DNA from: Lingula anatina
Taxonomy: Eukaryota; Brachiopoda; Lingulata; Lingulida; Lingulidae
NCBI RefSeq assembly: GCF_001039355.2
Contig: NW_019775674.1
Coordinates: 42,952-95,878, forward strand
Reading direction: 5' to 3'
Length of the DNA: 52,927 bases
The translations under genes were made by a program, and so were the position numbers. Positions 47,530-52,927 of this stretch are shown in pieces. The notes under the pieces are model-generated. The model saw nothing but the letters and a program-made list of their open reading frames with translations, did no database searches and was not told the DNA's origin. Each line of letters begins with the position of its first letter. Positions within the stretch are counted from its first letter, which is position 1.

Positions 47530-47840
47530 CCGCCATTTTCGAAACTGGGCGGCACACCAGGCCAAAAACTGAAAGGTGCGACAGAATCTGTCGCCTGTGC
47601 ACCGAAGGGGTAATTGAAGATGAATACCATATTATATTCCAATGCCCAATGTACAAAGCAGACCGAATCACCTTTTTTTAGTAAAACCTCAATCCTAAAA
47701 GCTGATACTAGGTCACCAGAAAGTCAATTATGGCATGTATTTAACAGTACCAACAAAATTACTTTAGTGTCCCTCTCCAACTTTATAATAAAATCATTCA
47801 AGAAAAGAAATGAAGTGGTTGCTCTGCTTGGTAACTCTTA
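47530..47840 (+). mobile_element. LINE C-terminal relic (Cys-rich end)
   Basis: One frame reads CDRICRLCTEGVIEDEYHII followed by FQCPMYKADRI. This matches the CxxC...VEDExHFLxxCPxYxxxR signature at the end of many non-LTR retrotransposon reverse transcriptases. Stops follow. Sequence upstream (47280-47500) may belong to the same element, but no block is clear. Confidence 0.7.
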
Positions 47841-48324
47841 GCATATCCCTTAAAATGGCAATGTATGGTCCCACTGTTGTGAGAAGTGACTGGGCAGCGG
47901 GACTGAACATGGCACAATATTTATATCTGTGTAAGTTATTTACTTATCTATATCTTTTGTAATTGTCATTAATTACAATTATCTATGTCATCAAACTGGC
48001 TTTAAACTGCCATGTAACTGTAGTTCACCCTCCCTTTAAGTTTGAACATATCCTTTTGTGTAACATATGCTTGTACCCATACTTTTATGGTAAATTTATA
48101 ATCAAACCAAGGTTTATCTCACTGCTTAGATAGAATAATTTATGAGTAATTTTACTAGTACATATGTTCATTATATAAAGATTATTTTTTCATTCACAAA
48201 CGGCTAGGCAACATAATAAGGTCGCGCGCGTTATACGTCACAGGTCTTGCGTAACTACCCACGTGCTACGATTTTTCCCTTGGGGGGGCAGCAAGCGGAC
48301 ATTTTGTACAGGAGCAATACAAAG

Positions 48325-48490
48325 ATGGGTGAAAACGATACGTTGTTTTTAACCGAAAACGATGTCCCCGGGGCGAAACTGCCAACACCAAAATTAAAGG
48401 AGCATACCAACGTTGTTTTGAAACGATGTGGTTAGCCTGTCAGTGGCGTGTTGGGGAGAAAAGAGCAGCACTGATAGCAAGGTACTGTGT
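48325..48490 (+). pseudogene. SAP-domain-like exon relic
   Basis: The frame from ATG 48325 gives LTENDVPGAKL; after a one-base shift near 48410 a second frame gives WLACQWRVGEKRAALIARY. Together they resemble a SAP-type DNA-binding motif (ENDVPGASL...LKRWLxCRGxxxxGKKxxLVxRV) found at the N-terminus of some uncharacterised, often mobile-element-linked, invertebrate proteins. It could be a decayed transposon gene. A donor-like AAG|GTACTG lies at 48480. Confidence 0.4.
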
Positions 48491-48499
48491 ACACGTGAA

Positions 48500-50949
48500 C
48501 CGGCAAAGTTAATGATAATTTCTGGTTGCAAAAGCATAATTAAATCAGTTAGTTATTTTCCAAACGATATTATTTGAATAGCAGATACATAGATCAAACT
48601 AACAGCAATAAAAATTTTTGATGACATTGAAAATCAAAACCTGCGGTGCACGATAGGTTGAGGAGGACACTGCCATGTAATGCATGAATTTTGTTACATT
48701 ACACCATATGCTTGTGTCGTTGTTAACTCTGTGGTATTATTACTGCTCAAATTTATACCTGATACTATTTTTCAGGCTACCAAGTACAAATCAACTTATT
48801 TTGTGGCAATTGACCTCCATGTTCCATCATGTGTGCAGATTGTTTATTATTATTATTTGTTCAAGCACATTTTGATAAAGTGGCTATGCTTTAACAAGAG
48901 AAAGTCAAAATTTATGCTGAAGTTTAAAAGATAAAATCATCAGTAGTATATACAATTAAAGTTATTTGATTATGCATATTTGGTTTTCAGTTATCTTGAT
49001 TATGATACGAGGTTCTTGCCTTTTTCTCTTGCCCTCAAATCAATATATAACAAGTAAATTGATAGTGCTTTTTTATAATTTTGGCTTTATACTTTCAGAT
49101 GTAAAAACTGTGTAGCTGTTGGTAAAGCTGTAGAGATTGATGTGAGCATATATCAGGGGAAATGGTATTAGAGAAACTAGGAGGACAAGACATAGATAAT
49201 GTACTAGTAGATCCATCATCACAGCAAGGGTAGATGGTATGATCTTGTCCCTGAAGCTGTGCCTCAAGTTTTCAACTGGTTGAGTCCTTACTAAGACAAG
49301 CTGCTGCAGTGTGAATTGCAATATGTAAATTCAGGTTATACATGGCAGATTTATGACAAAAGAGACCTTCACAATATACTTCAAAGGAGTTATTCTTGTG
49401 TCTATGCCTCATCAAAAGTACACAGTTGCAGTGACTAGAACATTTTCTGCAAATAGTGAGGCAATGAAGGCTGCAAGGTGCCATTGTTTTTCAGTATTAA
49501 GACTGGCAGTATCTGTTTTTAATTATTTTTTTTATTATTCTTTTTAATGGGAGGGAGACTCACTTTGTTCTTTCTATGCCCATTCAGTTAAGAGTTGGTG
49601 GCAATATATGGTAAATCTGTCATGCCTGTATGTAGAATTTCTTTTGCTCAAATTTCTACATTTATTGAATGCATTATGAAGTTTCCTGACTGATTAATGA
49701 GGTTACTTGTAGAAGTATCTTGCCATATTTTGTGATATTTTTACTGCTTTATACATATGATTATTCACATTTCATCAGTGGTGTGTGGAAGGTATTTGCA
49801 TTTTAGAACTGTAGATCTGTGTACCAGCAGGGTTATATTGCAGTAATATCTGTTAATGTTTCTAAAAATAAACTACATGTTTGATAATTAATTGGTTTGA
49901 AATAAATAAATAAACAAATAACCCAAATAAAATGAATTCATTTTATATTTCACGTGATCTTTTTTATTATTTCTTCTAAGCATTTAATCATAACATCTCC
50001 CATCATTATACTTTTATTCTGTAATAACATTGAAAGTTTCCAAGTTTTTATTAACAGGTTGATGCTAACGTATTACAAATAAATATAAGCATCAAAGCAT
50101 ATTTCCTTACTCAAATGTAGCAAACGTACCACTGGCATAATACCGGTAAAGATACAGGTAAAGATGACAGCATTGATAACTGGGTTTACAGCGCTGTTGG
50201 TTAGTGTCAGATTGTTATCTGATAAAGTTTGCTACTAGTACCTGGGGACAAAAGGTCTGGCACTTGACAATCAAGTTGATAAAATCACAAAACGCCTGTA
50301 GAAAATAGAGCATACCTGCCCAACATTGATTTGTTCACATTCTTGACTAAGGGGTGCGTTACTGGTGTCAAGGGCCAAGATTTGAACTTAGAGGTTTGGC
50401 ATGTCACTGGACATTCCTCTCGATTTCTGCCCAAATCTAATAAAGCCTTAGTTGCTTAACTTTTGCCAAATTTCCAATATCTACAGGTCGTGTTGTTTAA
50501 TGCTTGGGGTCTCTTCTCTGGCGGCGGTTAATTGGGGACACCTGTGCGGCCTGTCAACGCACCAAGACCCACTTTTGCCAGTGCCACATTTTCCATTGCC
50601 GTAAATATCAAATTTGTGAATAGAATGAGGAATAATGACAGTTATGAAAAAATGTTTGGAAGTACTTGTCACCTTCGCCACAGTAACCATATGGGCTGTG
50701 CCGCCCCCCCACCACAGGCGACACCTTGCGGAGCAAGCGTGCGTAATCCAGGGTGCAACTGAAAATAACCATGTCTCGCGACCTTATTGCCAACTAGAGA
50801 AATGGTAATGCACCGATTGTATTGTATCATCATTTGTATATCATATTGTGCAAGGTCATGACAATCTATGTACCAGTACTTATTGAATTGAGTCTGAAAA
50901 ATTATAAATAAATGAAGACCAAAATGGATTTATGGCGGGCAGATACATA
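48500..50949. other. AT-rich intergenic DNA, nothing recognised
   Basis: Open frames of up to 84 residues without recognisable similarity. An acceptor-like tactttcag at 49100 followed by CKNCVAVGKAVEIDVSIYQ could be an exon or chance; no family can be named. Confidence 0.4.
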
Positions 50950-51175
50950 CACCCCGTTTCCATAGATTTTTAGATCGATCTATCCCTGTGGGGAGGCTCA
51001 CTAGATTACTTTCATCTTGGCCGGCTTAAGCGTCTGTCCCGCCTACTAAAAGCTGTAGGGGGGTAATTAACTATGGTGCCCGCTCGGCTGACTGCAATTT
51101 AGCGTGAACCCCCAGGGAGTTAGGTCGATCTAAAGCTTAATCTTTAAATCGATCTAAATCTCTGGGAAAGCACCC
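50950..51175. repeat. MITE (family copy 2)
   Basis: Ends accccgtttccatagattt and, reversed, gggtgctttcccagagattt are partial inverted copies, followed by agatcgat on both sides. It shares its central cggcttaagcgtctg...cgcctacta block with the element at 9642-9898. Confidence 0.6.
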
Positions 51176-51289
51176 ATAGAGGAGAATACTGTGACACGCA
51201 TGAAACACCGGGCCTGTTAATGCAAATCGTTATCGCTAAGGCTTTCTATTCAATCGATTGAGGTTTTATTTTTAAAAAATTTGAATTCT

Positions 51290-52903
51290 TCGGCTTTGGA
51301 AGATCTATAATGAAATAGATAAAGCTTTTCCAGACTCGTCTTCGTGTGCCTTGGTCAATGGTTTTGCCTCTAATTTCTTCAGTCTTTCTTTGGGTTGCAG
51401 TCAGGGGACCATAATCTCTCCTTATTTTTTCATACGTTGTGCTGAGATACTTAGTTTCATATTAAAAAACGAAGAAGACATAAAAGGCAATCAAATTAAA
51501 AAAAAAAAAAACAAACTTGTCTCATCTCCCAATATGCTGATGACACGACTATTGTGTTGAATGGGACTGAAAAAAGTTAAGAAATACCCTCAAGGTTTTT
51601 AATGATATCTCACAATTTTCTGGAGTATAAGTGAACAATTGGTCTAATGGTCTAAATTAAACTGGTTCGGAAGCAAGTAAGACTTACAAGAAAGCACGTG
51701 TAAAGAGTCGAATGTTGACAGAAATGAACATTTTGTCAAAATCCCTAGAACAGATTTCTCGGTAAATTTGCAGGAAATTATGGAGGAATATTATAGAGAG
51801 AAACTCAAAGATATGGAAAGAATCATGAAACAATGATCTTACAGATCGCTAACAGTTTTGGGGAGAAATGTAATTCTTAAATCACTGATCCTTCCAAAAA
51901 TGACTCATTTATTTTCCACATTGCCAATACCAAAAAATATGTAGACAAAAATACTAAAATTGTGCTTTAATTTCTTATGGATTGGAAAAATTGAAAGAAT
52001 AAAACGAGAAATAATGACACAATCGTGCTCAAATGGAGTTATAAAGGTTCCCTATGTAAGAAACTATATTGATTCAATAAAATTGTATGCTTCAGGAGAA
52101 TCATGCACAAAAACTCAAAATGGTATCTTTGTTCCTTAGTCTGATACCTGAATGTAAGGGTGTACACTGGTCTGAAATGGGAATATCTGAAATGCAAAAT
52201 AATAAAGAACGGATGAAAAAATGCTTTCTGGAGTCAGGTTATTGATAAATGGTGCAGAATAAAAAGATTGTTGCAAAAGGAAAAAAATAAATAAAAGAAT
52301 GTATATGGCTATATGATAAAATACTGATATTAACAACCCTATTCTTATAAGAACCTGTAATAAAATAGGTATACGAAACATAAATGACATGAACGATACA
52401 GGGGGAAATTGCCTAGCATAAGGTCAGTTCAAGGAAAGTTTTGGGAATATAATAAATCATGTTACGTTCACAAGCATACTGTGCGCAGTGAACAAAATTC
52501 AATAGCAAATGAATATTGATAATTCATGAAAAATTTAGCTCCCTATAATTCCAACCCAACTCAAATAGTTACTGAAACTTGCAAAAGGAGGGAATATAAC
52601 CTTTTCACAATATTTTAAATTCAAAGGAAATTAAAAGACAAATACAGTGTCAAAATGGGACCTCCCTTTTAAGCAACCTATTATAGATGAAGGGTGGAAA
52701 ATTCCTTTTCAATGTACTCCAGATACTAAACTGTGCTGGTTTCAATTTAAAATGTTAAAAAGAGCGTTATCTACAAATCATTTTACGATATATTGGGAAC
52801 AACCCGAAACTCCAAACGAACGAACAACCCTTCACCACCTATGTATTGAGAGCAAAGTTGTTGATCCCCTGTGGGCAAAAATCCAAGACTGGATCCACTT
52901 AAA
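51290..52903 (+). mobile_element. L1/Tx1-like LINE relic, 3' part
   Basis: Pieces in order: LSLGCSQGTIISPYFFIRCA (51382-51440), SQYADDTTIVLNGTEKS (51525-51575) with an intact YADD box but a frame change before it, ILPKMTHLFSTLPIPKN (51886-51935), FNFLWIGKIERIKREI (51967-52013) and LCWFQFKMLKRALSTNHF (52732-52785). This is the RT palm to C-terminal order of L1/Tx1 elements. Many stops are present. The Cys-rich end is beyond the right edge or replaced by the repeat at 52904. Confidence 0.8.
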
Positions 52904-52927
52904 GCAGGGCCGTAGCCTCCGGGGGGG
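52904..52927 (+). repeat. Start of the GC-rich dispersed repeat at the right window edge
   Basis: GCAGGGCCGTAGCC followed by a G run, the same terminus as at 114-101 on the minus strand. It is cut by the window end. Confidence 0.6.

Noticed and set aside
49073-49160. Exon encoding CKNCVAVGKAVEID
   Set aside because: Only an acceptor-like site and about 19 codons before a stop; no domain or matching neighbouring exon.

Overview
The window reads as nuclear DNA of an animal, most likely a marine invertebrate. The evidence is AT-rich non-coding DNA, multi-exon genes with GT/AG introns, many Tc1/mariner relics, L1/Tx1-like and other non-LTR retrotransposon remains, and numerous small inverted-repeat elements. 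The phylum cannot be fixed from sequence alone. Both window ends lie in the same GC-rich dispersed repeat family, so this may be a whole contig broken at repeats.

The core is a small family of long proteins that join a mitofusin/dynamin-like GTPase (G1 GETGAGKS, G3 DSPG, G4 N[KR]WD), a helical stalk with a hydrophobic segment, and a C-terminal protein kinase domain. Gene A (minus, 8752 to 911, 10 exons, about 1007 residues) keeps the key kinase residues, with DVG in place of DFG. Gene B (plus, 11251 to 19211, 8 exons, about 1027 residues) lies head to head with A; its GTPase motifs are intact but its kinase is degenerate, a probable pseudokinase. All exon joins of A and B were followed by hand and keep frame and phase.

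Three broken relatives lie further right. Copy C (minus, 31361 to 29376) is a recent relative of the stalk and kinase half of A, with an internal deletion, an in-frame stop and a mobile element at its upstream edge. Copy E (36125-36221, plus) is a scrap of a B-like kinase end. Copy D (plus, 41196 to 44580) is the N-terminal half, with an in-frame deletion inside the GTPase domain and no C-terminal half in the window.

Region by region: 1-905 repeat end and Tc1 relic; 911-8752 gene A; 8753-11250 divergent intergenic region; 11251-19281 gene B, its introns loaded with repeats; 20130-21445 a large palindromic Tc1 foldback; 21447-29300 gene-poor DNA with a diverged tandem duplication, one copy holding a MITE; 29376-31361 copy C; 31362-35721 a 4.36-kb element with about 530-bp terminal inverted repeats full of GAACAC/GTGTTC motifs and a candidate zinc-finger cargo gene; 36125-38400 copy E and a LINE relic; 40216-40879 a MITE carrying a RecQ-like helicase start; 41196-44580 copy D; 44844 to the end, MITEs, Tc1 and LINE relics and unexplained DNA.

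A plausible but unproven reading is that A and B are co-regulated partners, an active kinase and a pseudokinase sharing a membrane-acting GTPase module, in a locus that duplicates and decays under transposon pressure.
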